A stretch of 34,624 nt of DNA, taken from assembly GCA_016795105.1 (NCBI GenBank), contig JAEUIH010000078.1, positions 1 to 34,624 of the forward strand. The letters are read 5' to 3'. Origin of the DNA: Planctomyces sp. (GTDB lineage Bacteria; Planctomycetota; Planctomycetia; Planctomycetales; Planctomycetaceae). The first letter of the stretch is position 1. Each line of letters begins with the position of its first letter. The notes beneath the pieces are model-generated. The model saw only the letters and a list, made by a program, of their open reading frames with translations, was not told the origin of the DNA and ran no database searches. Shown in pieces: positions 25,081 to 33,507 of the stretch. The position numbers were made by a program, and so were the translations under genes.

Positions 25081-25087
25081 CGAAAAC

Positions 25088-26491
25088 CTAGCGAAACACT
25101 CGCGTTTTGGTGTCTTCCACCTCTGGGGTCAGGTCCTGAGACGGCTTTTGCTGTCTCCATAACAGATCGAGGGCAAGCCGAGTGCAGCGTTCCTGGAACT
25201 GGGCAGCGGTATCGCCATCGCCCTGTCTCACAATCTGCTGATGGTAGTCGGGCGCATCGATCAGAATTCGCTGAGCGATCTGAAGTCGACCGGATTCTGA
25301 CAAGGGGCCGAGGAATAGAGTGCGATCGATTCGTCCGGGTCGAGAACTTTGTCCGGTGTCTTCGGGAATCCCCAAAGCGGGATCGATTTCTTCCAGTCGA
25401 TTGGTCGTGATCACCATGAACAGGCCATCGCACCGTTCGATACCATCCATGCAATTCAGGAGACAGTCGAAGGTCAGATGCTGCTCCCGGCCCGTGACAT
25501 TCTGCCGACCGTTAAACACTGCATCCATATCTTCCATGACCGCCATGCAGGGCACCTGAGTCAGCATCTGTGACCATTCGGTCTGAAGTTCTTCGTTGGT
25601 CAGACTTGCAAGGTCGTAAACGAAGACGGGCAGGTCCAGGTCTTCGGCGATGGCTCGCATCAGAGCCGTCTTCCCGGTTCCCGGTGGCCCATGCAGCAGC
25701 CAGCCTCGGCGCCAGGGAATCGAACGTTCGCGGTACCAGTCTTCATTGTCTTTCCAGAAGTGTGCTTCCCGAACCATCTGTCGAGTTGCATCATTGAGTG
25801 CCAGCCGATCAATCGCCTGTTGTCCTTCGCTGGATGCGTAACCAAGTTCTGATTCGCTCCAGCCAATCGGACGATTCTGTCGGCAGGCTCGAGTATCGTA
25901 CGCAGAAGCGGGGGACGTATCACTCGACTTGCGTTGTTTCAACTGAACGGCTGGCAGTCCAGCGGTCCCATAAATATGTCGAACAGAATGACGACGACGT
26001 CCTGGGATATCATCACCTGCAAACGAGACCATCCTTAGATTGAAGTGTTCTGCCGCTTCAAAGACGAGTGCATCCGGATCGAAGGTTCCTCGCAGAAAGA
26101 GGAGGCGAAGCCCCTGAGAATTCCAGTCGCGGGATGTCACTCCCTCCTCGATGTTCGCATCCGACTGGTGATCACGCGTCACCCAGATGGGCTTCCATCC
26201 GTCCCAAAAGATTCGTCCTCCTGAACTCACCGTTTCCATGGCGATTAGTTGTGTTCGCTGGCGAGACGGGACGTGCAGAAGCCAGCCGATGTAAGTTCGC
26301 GGCCCAAATCTGGACGCTTTGAAGCGTTCCCGGAGCAGCAGCTGAACCGCATCGGACTGAAAGCCGCATACGGAGATACTGACCACCATTCGGCTGGAAA
26401 TCTGAATCAGGATGGCCTGCAGCTGGTGCCAGCAGGAGGCAACCACCCCCAGAAAAGCGGCTCCCCCCGCGTAGAACCAGGCGTTTTCCAT
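25088..26491 (-). CDS. BCS1-like AAA+ ATPase
   Basis: This 467-residue protein has one N-terminal membrane helix (AWFYAGGAAFLGVVASCW). A BCS1-N-like domain follows, with LRLLFLRGTFDPDALVFEAAEHFN (about 140-165). The AAA module comes next: HGPPGTGKT (Walker A, about 266-274), AVMEDMDAVF (Walker B, about 312-321), a TTNRLEEIDPAL sensor segment and RPGRIDR. Mitochondrial Bcs1 translocates folded Rieske protein, while bacterial homologues are largely uncharacterised membrane ATPases. I chose ATG 26491 rather than 26566 because the upstream 25 codons look random and the shorter form leaves about 120 bp for a divergent promoter with the SPFH gene. The longer start remains possible. Confidence 0.85.
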   Translation of the reverse strand: MENAWFYAGGAAFLGVVASCWHQLQAILIQISSRMVVSISVCGFQSDAVQLLLRERFKASRFGPRTYIGWLLHVPSRQRTQLIAMETVSSGGRIFWDGWKPIWVTRDHQSDANIEEGVTSRDWNSQGLRLLFLRGTFDPDALVFEAAEHFNLRMVSFAGDDIPGRRRHSVRHIYGTAGLPAVQLKQRKSSDTSPASAYDTRACRQNRPIGWSESELGYASSEGQQAIDRLALNDATRQMVREAHFWKDNEDWYRERSIPWRRGWLLHGPPGTGKTALMRAIAEDLDLPVFVYDLASLTNEELQTEWSQMLTQVPCMAVMEDMDAVFNGRQNVTGREQHLTFDCLLNCMDGIERCDGLFMVITTNRLEEIDPALGIPEDTGQSSRPGRIDRTLFLGPLSESGRLQIAQRILIDAPDYHQQIVRQGDGDTAAQFQERCTRLALDLLWRQQKPSQDLTPEVEDTKTRVFR

Positions 26492-26614
26492 ATTTACTTC
26501 GATTCGATTGATCTGAATGATGCCGCGATCCGTTTCGCAGCCGATCCGCAATGATCGGACACTCATGTCTTTAACTGGTTCGCAGGGAAAATGCCCTCCA
26601 GCAGGAAATCAATC

Positions 26615-27454
26615 ATGAACACAACTCAAAGTAATCAAACGGCCCGAATGAACTCCGAACAGAATGAACTCCGACAAAACCAGGGGCTCTTTGAACTGGT
26701 CCTCGTTGTGATTGGTACTGTGATCTTCCCGATCATTCTTCTGTTCGGATTCTTCGTCGTGAATCCGCGTGAAGAAATCGTGGTGCTTCGTTTCGGTAAG
26801 TTCGTTCGGATTCTGCGGAACCAGGGCATCTGCTGGATTCACCCGATTGGCCGATCACTCATTCGTATTCCAACACGAGACATGACACTCGACATCGCCA
26901 CTACAACTGTGCTCGAAAGAAACGGAAACCCAATCCAGATCAGTGCCGTAGTCGTCTACCGAGTCGAAGATTCCTACAAGGCAGCACTCGATGTAGAAAG
27001 CTACCGAACCTTCATCGACGACCAGGCCGGCGCCGTCATCAAGCGATGTAGCTCTCAGTTTCCATACGAATCATCCGACCACAGCGAACCCTGTCTCAAA
27101 GTCGAAAACGACGAAGTGACTCGGTCCTTTATCTCGGAACTTCAGGAAGCTGTGAACGCCGCCGGAATACGAGTTCTTGGTGTGCGACTGAACGACCTGA
27201 CCTACGCCCCCGAAATTGCTCAGTCCATGCTCATGCGTCAACAGGCACTCGCCCTGATCGATGCTCGAAAAACAATTGTCGAAGGGGCCGTTGAAATCGT
27301 ACGTGACGCAGTCGATCGACTGCAGAAGGCCGAACTGCATATGACCGATTCAGAACGCGAACAACTGATCTCAAACCTGCTGGTCGTCATTTGCAGCGGC
27401 GAACGAGCTCAGCCGGTCCTTCAGGTCAATTCGTCGGTTCACGGCAAACGCTGA
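26615..27454 (+). CDS. SPFH/band-7 (stomatin/prohibitin-like) membrane protein
   Basis: This 279-residue protein has an N-terminal hydrophobic segment, LVLVVIGTVIFPIILLFGFFVV (about 22-43). It continues into the SPFH domain: NPREEIVVLRFGKFVRILRNQGICWI, then MTLDIATTTVLERNGNPIQISAVVVYRV and the ALDVESYRTFIDDQ segment. The helical tail (ALIDARKTIVEGAVEIVRDAVD) is the usual oligomerisation region. Such proteins form ring scaffolds around membrane proteases or AAA enzymes. It is divergent from the BCS1-like AAA gene. ATG 26615 has CAGGAAA at a good distance. An in-frame ATG at 26591 has its purine run too close. Confidence 0.88.
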   Translation: MNTTQSNQTARMNSEQNELRQNQGLFELVLVVIGTVIFPIILLFGFFVVNPREEIVVLRFGKFVRILRNQGICWIHPIGRSLIRIPTRDMTLDIATTTVLERNGNPIQISAVVVYRVEDSYKAALDVESYRTFIDDQAGAVIKRCSSQFPYESSDHSEPCLKVENDEVTRSFISELQEAVNAAGIRVLGVRLNDLTYAPEIAQSMLMRQQALALIDARKTIVEGAVEIVRDAVDRLQKAELHMTDSEREQLISNLLVVICSGERAQPVLQVNSSVHGKR

Positions 27455-27584
27455 TTCGGTTGTACCGCAGCACGTGCCGCTGATTTGGTTTTCAATGGCA
27501 TCTGAGTCGTGGTTGTCGACAGCAAACTCAGGAATCGCAGTGTGTCACTTTCGTGGTGATCTGCTGCGATTCTTTTTTTGCGTC

Positions 27585-28766
27585 TCAGCCGTTGCGATAG
27601 GAGTGAATTCGTTCGCCCAGTGTCGCACGCCAGATTCCGATCATGAAGGCCGTGTTCGCCAGCACAAAGCTGAAAGCAGTGCCGGCCCCAGGAAGCCGAA
27701 GTCCGGTTCGTCCAGCCATCCAGCCGCTGGCAGCGAGTCCAAACAGCATCACGAACGGCATGACTGCCAAAATACTCAGCCAGCCCGGCGCTGCAACCAG
27801 CAGTCCAGTCGCTGAACAGGTTGCCAGTCCCAGAAACACGGGGGACAACCAGCGGAGTAGTTTGTGTGACCAAAGTGCGAATGCATATCCTGGTTTTTTA
27901 AGAGGATTGAGCAGAGCAGGGCGTGTCCAGGTTCCCTGCCAGTTTCGGAGCGTCATTCGTATGCGTCGACGCAGTGTGAGTTCAGCCGAATCATCATACC
28001 GGTCGTATGCAACTGCGGTCGGCTCGTGCAGAACCAGATATCCCTGAGACACAACATCCAGAGGAACAATGCAATCTTCACCAATGCTGGGGTCCATTGG
28101 AACAAACAGTTTCCGTCGCAACGCGAAGCATGCCCCGGCAACGACAGCAAGGAGTCCCATACGCGACTCGAGGTAACGCACTTTCAGTTCATAGTTCCAG
28201 TAGAATCCCTGGCCAACGACTGTAGTGGGTTGCTCATCACGTGTATAAAGAAGTCGACCATCGACTGCGCCGACTAGTGGATCCGCGAAGGGTCCGGCAA
28301 TCTGCCTGAGAAATCCAGTGTCGAATTGGATGTCTGCATCGGTGAATACAACCAGTTCAGATTCAATCTGACGAAACGCCAGGTTCTGCGTGGCCGTTTT
28401 TCCCAGTCCAGGACTTTCGAGGAGTCGCACACCTGAGTCCGCATATCGACTTACAATCTCTGCGGTTCGATCGGTGGACCCATCGGATGCAACCAGAATG
28501 TCCAGAAGATGCCGAGGATAGTCGCACTGAAGGAGGTTCTGAATGCGGTCTTCAATCACACGCTCTTCATTGTGCACCGTCAGCAGCACTGTGATAGACG
28601 GGAGCTGTTTCTGAGTATCAATCGTAGCCGCTTCCCTGGTCTTGACGGGTGCCGCCCCATAGACAAGAGAACACACCTGAAGAAACCGACCGTATCCATC
28701 GTAGATCCAGTACAGTCCCAGGATTGAAATCAACAGCACGATCCACAAGACGACGATCCACAACAC
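27585..28766 (-). CDS. Family 2 glycosyltransferase, membrane-bound
   Basis: This is a 393-residue processive-type GT2. The N-terminal helix is WIVVLWIVLLISILGLYWIY. The GT-A domain has ITVLLTVHNEERVIEDRI, VASDGSTDRTAEIV, the DxD-type FTDADIQF (about 142-149), a GED segment (about 230) and a Q/RxxRW-like RRIRMTLRNWQGTW (about 276-289). Three to four C-terminal helices follow. It transfers a sugar from a nucleotide sugar at the inner membrane, and the product is unknown. The start is GTG at 28766, with AAGGA 8 bases upstream. The nearby ATG is out of frame. It is divergent from the FemAB/GNAT-like gene. Confidence 0.88.
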   Translation of the reverse strand: MLWIVVLWIVLLISILGLYWIYDGYGRFLQVCSLVYGAAPVKTREAATIDTQKQLPSITVLLTVHNEERVIEDRIQNLLQCDYPRHLLDILVASDGSTDRTAEIVSRYADSGVRLLESPGLGKTATQNLAFRQIESELVVFTDADIQFDTGFLRQIAGPFADPLVGAVDGRLLYTRDEQPTTVVGQGFYWNYELKVRYLESRMGLLAVVAGACFALRRKLFVPMDPSIGEDCIVPLDVVSQGYLVLHEPTAVAYDRYDDSAELTLRRRIRMTLRNWQGTWTRPALLNPLKKPGYAFALWSHKLLRWLSPVFLGLATCSATGLLVAAPGWLSILAVMPFVMLFGLAASGWMAGRTGLRLPGAGTAFSFVLANTAFMIGIWRATLGERIHSYRNG

Positions 28767-28936
28767 GCCATCAGTCCTTTGTCAGGCATGAGAGACTCAA
28801 GAGACGGGGAAAATTTAGTCTGTCGAGTCATTCCGCTCCAAGGTCTGATCCCACCGAATGTCGGTTTTTACCGTGAAAATCACAAAAAACATTCGCCTTG
28901 TGACCATTCGGCCGACTGACGTAAACTGCATCTCGA

Positions 28937-29881
28937 ATGGATTTTTCAGTCGCTCAGAAACGGATGTCTCGAATGTCTGTCAGCCCGGAACATTACGCAT
29001 CATTCCTCGAACGAATGGGGCACACGGTCCGCAAAGTCGACGGAATGTGGTGGTTTAACACCAATCGAGGCGTCTACACAGGTTTTCCTTTCGACCAGAA
29101 CGTCGACGCAACCACGATTTCGCTGTCAGAAATCCTCGGACATGACGGTCTCCTGGTTCGATTCGGCTGTCCGGTCGAGCAGGGAGTCACCAGTCATCGC
29201 ATCCTTTGCAGCGATAAAGCGTATGACTTTCCATCACTCCGCAGCCGCACAAGAACGCAGGTCCGCCGAGGACTCGAAGATTGCAAAATTGAACGCATAG
29301 AATTCGCCGAGCTTTCCAAACATGCGATTCAACTCAACATTGATACTCTGATTCGCCAGGAACGTAAGGTTCCGGCCAATATCGAAACCTACTGGAAAAA
29401 ATACTACGAAGCAGCGAGCGTCACAGAGGGCGCGGAGGCATGGGCTGCCTGGTGCGAAGGACGCCTTGCTGCGTATGTGATCGCGTTCACAATCGGAACA
29501 ACGGCCAATATGCTGATCGTGCGTTCTGCACTCGATCTGTTGCCCAAATTCCCGAACAACGCACTCCTGTTTCAGTATCTCTATAACAAGATCCGAGAAC
29601 CTCAGATCGAACAAGTTGTCTATGGGTACGAATCCATCCAAGCGGGGCTCGGCTCCCTGGATCAGTTCAAAACCGGCATGGGATTTCAACTCGATCCCGT
29701 CGGCCAGCGTATTGAACTCGCACGCTGGGTTCGTCCGTTCGTAAACCGCTACACAACAGCGATGGCATCCCGCTTTCTTCAACGACTAGGCAAAGGCGAG
29801 ACTCCCGCAAAACTCCAGGGTATCCTCAACTGGTACCGCGATCAGCCAACCCTCTCCCAACCCGATTCCGCCGCCGCCTAA
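28937..29881 (+). CDS. GNAT/FemAB-like acyltransferase
   Basis: This 314-residue soluble protein has an N-terminal domain with MGHTVRKVDGMWWFNTNRGVYTGFPF. A middle segment follows (SLRSRTRTQVRRGLEDCKIERI, about 94-115). The C-terminal half resembles a GNAT/FemAB fold, with AWAAWCEGRLAAYVIAF (about 170-186) and NNALLFQYLYNKIRE (about 213-227), as in acetyltransferases that modify glycans or lipids. The acetyl-CoA loop is not textbook, so the family is tentative. It lies between two glycosyltransferase genes, which suggests surface-glycan work. Alternative in-frame ATGs at 28964 and 28973 cannot be excluded. There is no strong ribosome-binding site. Confidence 0.6.
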   Translation: MDFSVAQKRMSRMSVSPEHYASFLERMGHTVRKVDGMWWFNTNRGVYTGFPFDQNVDATTISLSEILGHDGLLVRFGCPVEQGVTSHRILCSDKAYDFPSLRSRTRTQVRRGLEDCKIERIEFAELSKHAIQLNIDTLIRQERKVPANIETYWKKYYEAASVTEGAEAWAAWCEGRLAAYVIAFTIGTTANMLIVRSALDLLPKFPNNALLFQYLYNKIREPQIEQVVYGYESIQAGLGSLDQFKTGMGFQLDPVGQRIELARWVRPFVNRYTTAMASRFLQRLGKGETPAKLQGILNWYRDQPTLSQPDSAAA

Positions 29882-29887
29882 AAACTA

Positions 29888-30106
29888 AAATGTAGCTTGG
29901 GGATTCCTGCCCGAGCCGCCACTCGAAATGTAGCTTGGGCATTCCTGCCCGAGCACACTGCTCAAAATGTAGCTTGGGCATTCCTGCCCGAGCACACTCT
30001 GCGACGCTGCAGCACTCGAACCAGCGCGGGACGGGCAGGAATCCCCGTCCTACATTTGCAGCACTCGAACCAGCGCGGGACGGGCAGGAATGCCCATCCT
30101 ACATTT
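29888..30106. repeat. Hairpin-repeat island 1 (3 forward, 2 reverse copies)
   Basis: Three copies of a 29-bp unit beginning AAATGTAGCTTGGG start at 29888, 29926 and 29965. Two inverted copies of a sister subtype end in CCTACATTT at 30057 and 30106. Each unit folds as a hairpin with arms near GGGCA/TGCCC and a TTCC loop. The two reverse copies are part of a 49-bp direct tandem repeat (30009-30057 and 30058-30106). The island fills the gap between convergent genes and ends 3 bases from the GT4 stop. Confidence 0.88.
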
Positions 30107-30108
30107 GG

Positions 30109-31425
30109 CTACTTCGTGAGACGGGTGATCGCTTCGAGAATCGGTTGACCGGTCGCTTGCATGCTGTGTCGCTGAATCACATGGTCGCGGAGAATTCGTC
30201 TTGCCTGAGATCCTTCTTCGGCAGCCAGATGAGATATCGTCCCGTACTCCTGTTTCAGATCTCGAATACTCCGGATGAACTCTCCGGAATCCTTCGGCGA
30301 CGCCAAACGACCTGTGCCGATGTCCTGAATGCGTTCCGGAAATGCACCGTGGGACGGAACCACGACAGGAACTCCCGCAAGACCTGCCTCCAGAACATAA
30401 ATCCCCTTGGGCTCTCGATACTCGGCAGGGACGCAAAGCACATTCAAAGACATCAGCAGATCGAACTTCTCCGGACGTGATGAGGGGCTCCCAGCCCAGT
30501 GAATTCTTCCCTGAGGAACGGCCTTCTGGACCTCGGACAACTGCTTTTCAAACCGAGCACGGTGCTGTTCAGGCAGGAATCCAGCGATCACAGCATCAAT
30601 TTGTGGATCCGATGACACCAGCTCCGGAAGCAGGGAAAGGAATCGAAACGCCCCTTTTTCGGGACAAATGCGAGCAAAGTATCCGACACGAAATCGCTTC
30701 TCAGCACTTTGCAAGGGGGCTGAGAAATCCGGAAGCTGTGATGTATCAACCGTCAGCGGAATCACTTCAAATTTTGCTGGCTCAATATGCAGATAGCACC
30801 GCATGAAGTCGGCGTAGTACTGACTGTGAGTCATAAATCCGTCGACATGACGACAGTTTTCAGCGATCAGACGAATCGCTTCTGTTCGGTATCGTTCAGG
30901 AAGCCCTTCAAGAAAGATGTCATCCCCCTGGAGAAGGATCAGGATCTTTCCTCGATACGAACGCCGGAGCTGAGGAAGCAGGCCGGAGATCAGTGCATTG
31001 CTGAGCAACACAACATCCGGATTCAGGTCATCAACCAGGAAACGAACTAACTCATCAATTTCGCGTCGCTGAGGACCGGCATCGCCCCGCAGCATATCCA
31101 GAGTGAGTGGCCCAAGCTTTGCCGCGTCCGTACTGGTGCCAAACTTCGACAACCATCGGATGACGGAAGGTCGATTTAACCACGCTGTCAGCCAATTCGG
31201 AAGCTTTGACCAGAACGGAATCGCTGAATCCAGATAGACGTTGATCCCGCCCAGAAATACTCGTTCAGAACTGGCGTTCTCTTCATCAACGCGAATCGGG
31301 GTATACGCAGGAACCAGAACTGCATCCACGTCCACCATGCGCAAAGTGCGCACAAGCGTATTGTCCTGCATGCAGGAGCCACAGAACATACCGGCACCGC
31401 CGGCTGTGATCATGGCGATCTTCAT
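30109..31425 (-). CDS. Family 4 glycosyltransferase
   Basis: This is a 438-residue GT-B fold protein. The N-terminal MKIAMITAGGAGMFCGSCMQDN is the glycine-rich acceptor-side loop. The second domain has FRVGYFARICPEKGAFRFL (about 245-263). The donor-binding EPKGIYVLEAGLAGVPVVVP (about 345-364) supplies the E-x7-E motif typical of GT4. It is cytoplasmic or peripheral and probably acts on lipid-linked or surface glycans. It starts 3 bases after the rimI stop, so the two form an operon. Its stop codon lies 3 bases from repeat island 1. Confidence 0.9.
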   Translation of the reverse strand: MKIAMITAGGAGMFCGSCMQDNTLVRTLRMVDVDAVLVPAYTPIRVDEENASSERVFLGGINVYLDSAIPFWSKLPNWLTAWLNRPSVIRWLSKFGTSTDAAKLGPLTLDMLRGDAGPQRREIDELVRFLVDDLNPDVVLLSNALISGLLPQLRRSYRGKILILLQGDDIFLEGLPERYRTEAIRLIAENCRHVDGFMTHSQYYADFMRCYLHIEPAKFEVIPLTVDTSQLPDFSAPLQSAEKRFRVGYFARICPEKGAFRFLSLLPELVSSDPQIDAVIAGFLPEQHRARFEKQLSEVQKAVPQGRIHWAGSPSSRPEKFDLLMSLNVLCVPAEYREPKGIYVLEAGLAGVPVVVPSHGAFPERIQDIGTGRLASPKDSGEFIRSIRDLKQEYGTISHLAAEEGSQARRILRDHVIQRHSMQATGQPILEAITRLTK

Positions 31426-31428
31426 GGA

Positions 31429-31992
31429 CTAAGCAGCATCATACTCCGAAATGCGATTGTGAGGCACAAACGGAACCGATGAATCGTCCGTCAGGCAATA
31501 CCTCATATAGTAGGCATCTTCGCACGTGTCGTCGTAGTGTTTTCTCAAAACTGTCACCGCTCGGAAGCCGCTCTCCGCAAAGAACAGCTGAGCAGGAACG
31601 TTGGTCTCGCGCACTTCAAGCACAATTTCGCGACGACGCTGTTGTGAGAGCTTATCAATGAGTCTCTGAACCATCTGGCGACCAATACCTGATCGACGGA
31701 TATCCGAAGCGACAGCGAAGTTCAGGATCCTGAGCATCGACTTGTGCAGTTCATAAATCATGAACCCCACAATCTTATGGTCAAGCTCGGCAACAGTGCC
31801 AATACAATTGCGCTGGCGAAGACAGCAGAGAAACTCCTCCTCGGTCCATGGAAATTCAAAGCTGCTTCGTTCAATCAGAAGCACCTCTTCCATGTCTCTG
31901 CGAATCAACCACCGAATCTGGGTGCGCGAAGCATCCGGAGCGGGGTTTGCAGCTGGTGGAGTCGACTGATCGTTTGCTCGCTTCAATCCCAT
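31429..31992 (-). CDS. rimI: Ribosomal-protein-alanine N-acetyltransferase RimI-like
   Basis: This is a 187-residue GNAT enzyme. Its core, MEEVLLIERSSFEFPWTEEEF, then FAVASDIRRSGIGRQMVQRLI (acetyl-CoA pyrophosphate loop RRSGIG, about 107-112) and LEVRETNVPAQLFFAESGFRAV, is the RimI signature. RimI acetylates the N-terminal alanine of ribosomal protein S18, and homologues can act more broadly. An N-terminal extension of about 30 residues is unusual. I chose ATG 31992, with GGAGG 5 bases upstream, over ATG 32004, which lacks a site. The GT4 gene follows immediately. Confidence 0.88.
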   Translation of the reverse strand: MGLKRANDQSTPPAANPAPDASRTQIRWLIRRDMEEVLLIERSSFEFPWTEEEFLCCLRQRNCIGTVAELDHKIVGFMIYELHKSMLRILNFAVASDIRRSGIGRQMVQRLIDKLSQQRRREIVLEVRETNVPAQLFFAESGFRAVTVLRKHYDDTCEDAYYMRYCLTDDSSVPFVPHNRISEYDAA

Positions 31993-32159
31993 GGCGGCCT
32001 CCATGCCGGTGAGGTTGAAAATGTGACTTATTCGAGACTCTCAGATCGTGCGAACACTCTCTGTTAGTCGCTTCGACGGGTGAGGGTCGAAAGTTAACAC
32101 AGATGCAAACACACGTCTACATCGAAGGCCCCTCTTCCTCAGACCGTCCTCAAATCCGT

Positions 32160-32256
32160 TATAATCGGATTCATGATGCGGCTGAATTTGCCGCATCCGA
32201 AAATCCGCAGTCTGGCCGAAAAACGACGTTTTTTTGAGAATACCAGCCCGGTATTC
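32160..32256 (+). promoter_or_regulatory. TATAAT and three-hairpin leader before the DUF1080 gene
   Basis: A perfect TATAAT (32160-32165) without a clear -35 is followed by three perfect stems. GATGCGGC/GCCGCATC (32175-32182 and 32190-32197) has a 7-nt loop. AAAAACG/CGTTTTT (32219-32225 and 32227-32233) runs into extra T's. GAATACC/GGTATTC (32238-32244 and 32250-32256) has a 5-nt loop. The DUF1080 start is about 90 bases further on. This could be a regulatory leader with an attenuator or a small RNA. Confidence 0.45.
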
Positions 32257-32344
32257 CTCGCCCCTGAGCACGCGTCGATTGACAAGCAGCGTGCTCTGAG
32301 GTGTAGTGTACGCATCTTTCCTGTCGGTCCGCCTGCATCTTCGG

Positions 32345-33211
32345 ATGTTCTCCATGATTCCCGAGCCCAACCAACCTCTCTCCGCCAAAAAACGCTGGCG
32401 GCAAATCTCAGGATTTGGGTTGTTGGGGCTTCCAATTCTCTTCACAGAACTCTGCGGTTTTCCCTTTCCATTACCAGTTCAGGCTGCGTCCAGCCAGGAG
32501 GGAGCACTTGAGTCGCAGAAGCAGGAGGAGAAACCTGCCGCTGAGAAAGCGGATGTGAAAGTCTCAAAAGATCCCGCGGCACCTGAAGCGACAGCGGATC
32601 CCGTGTGGATTTCGCTGCTTGAGGGCGAAATAGAAAAGAAGTGGAAGTCAATTCTCTCGGATGCAACCGTTCCGCTGGCGGATGTCTGGAAGATAGTTCG
32701 AGAAACTCCGGACGCGGAACCGGTTTTGGTCTGCACCGGAAAACCAAAGGGTTTTTTGTTGACACTGGAACAGTATTCCGACTTTGAAATGACCCTGGAA
32801 TGGCGAATTCCGGCCGACGAAAATGGCAACAGCGGGGTCCTCGTCTATGCCCAGGATGAACCTCGAATCTGGCCGACCGCAATCCAGGTTCAGTTTCACC
32901 AGCCCAAAGCTGGCAGCATCTTCCCCAGCGGGGACGCCAAGAGCGATAACACCAGCGATTCAGACCTCGCCAGACCCGTCGGTAACTGGAATGAATGCAG
33001 AATCCTGAGTCAGAAAGGTCGACTGTCTGTCGACATTAATGGCAAGAAGGCCGGAGAGATCACCGGAGCAGTCCCGGCCAATGGTCACATCGCCCTGCAA
33101 AGCGAAGGCGCCGAAGTCCACTTCCGCAAAGTTCGCATCCGGAAGTTACCTGCCTCAACTCCCGAAACCACCGAACAAGCCACATCGAATAAGCCCGCCC
33201 CCCAAATGTAG
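32345..33211 (+). CDS. DUF1080 (3-keto-disaccharide hydrolase-like) exported protein
   Basis: This 288-residue protein has a long N-region and a hydrophobic segment (FGLLGLPILFTELCGFPFPLPVQAA, about 24-48) that could be a signal peptide. A charged linker (EKPAAEKADVKVSKDPA) and a concanavalin-like DUF1080 domain follow: FLLTLEQYSDFEMTLEWRIP, NGNSGVLVYAQDE, AIQVQFHQPKAGSIFPSGD, GNWNECRILSQKGRLSVDINGK. Planctomycetes carry many such proteins, linked to glycan degradation, and individual substrates are mostly unknown. I chose ATG 32345 over an upstream GTG at 32306, which precedes a non-signal-like stretch. No strong ribosome-binding site was seen. The stop lies beside repeat island 2. Confidence 0.8.
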   Translation: MFSMIPEPNQPLSAKKRWRQISGFGLLGLPILFTELCGFPFPLPVQAASSQEGALESQKQEEKPAAEKADVKVSKDPAAPEATADPVWISLLEGEIEKKWKSILSDATVPLADVWKIVRETPDAEPVLVCTGKPKGFLLTLEQYSDFEMTLEWRIPADENGNSGVLVYAQDEPRIWPTAIQVQFHQPKAGSIFPSGDAKSDNTSDSDLARPVGNWNECRILSQKGRLSVDINGKKAGEITGAVPANGHIALQSEGAEVHFRKVRIRKLPASTPETTEQATSNKPAPQM

Positions 33212-33423
33212 CTTGGGCATTCCTGCCCGAGCAGCTGCAGCAAATGTAGCTTGGGCATTCCTGCCCGAGCCGCTGCAGCAAATGTAGCTTGGGCATTCCT
33301 GCCCGAGCCGCCCTTGGCAACACCCCTGCCACACCCCTGCCACCGCGACGAAACACAACGTACACTCGCGACGGGCAAGAATGCCCATCCTACACTTATG
33401 ACGGGCAGGAATGCCCATCCTAC
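33204..33423. repeat. Hairpin-repeat island 2 (3 forward, 2 reverse copies)
   Basis: Forward copies start at 33204, 33242 and 33280 with a 38-bp period and 9-bp GC-rich spacers of CTGCAG type. Reverse copies lie at 33370-33393 and 33400-33423. The spacer between the two groups (GGCAACACCCCTGCCAC and so on) is also found in island 3. The first copy overlaps the last bases of the DUF1080 gene. The island occupies the gap between convergent genes. The remaining bases up to 33507 show nothing else. Confidence 0.88.
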
Positions 33424-33507
33424 TTAGTAAAACAAAAAACCATGCGAACCTGCCTGGCGGCATGGATTCGCATGGTTCAAATTGTCTTCAACTTCAGGAT
33501 CTAACCA

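Noticed and set aside
29897-30148. Open frames encoding peptides such as MGIPARAA..AWAFLPE in the repeat islands
   Set aside because: They are translations of the hairpin repeats, recur at every island, and have no ribosome-binding sites.
33204-33308. Regular 29-bp repeats with a 38-bp period suggesting a CRISPR array
   Set aside because: Spacers are only 9 bp and nearly identical, copies occur in both orientations at several loci, and there are no cas genes.
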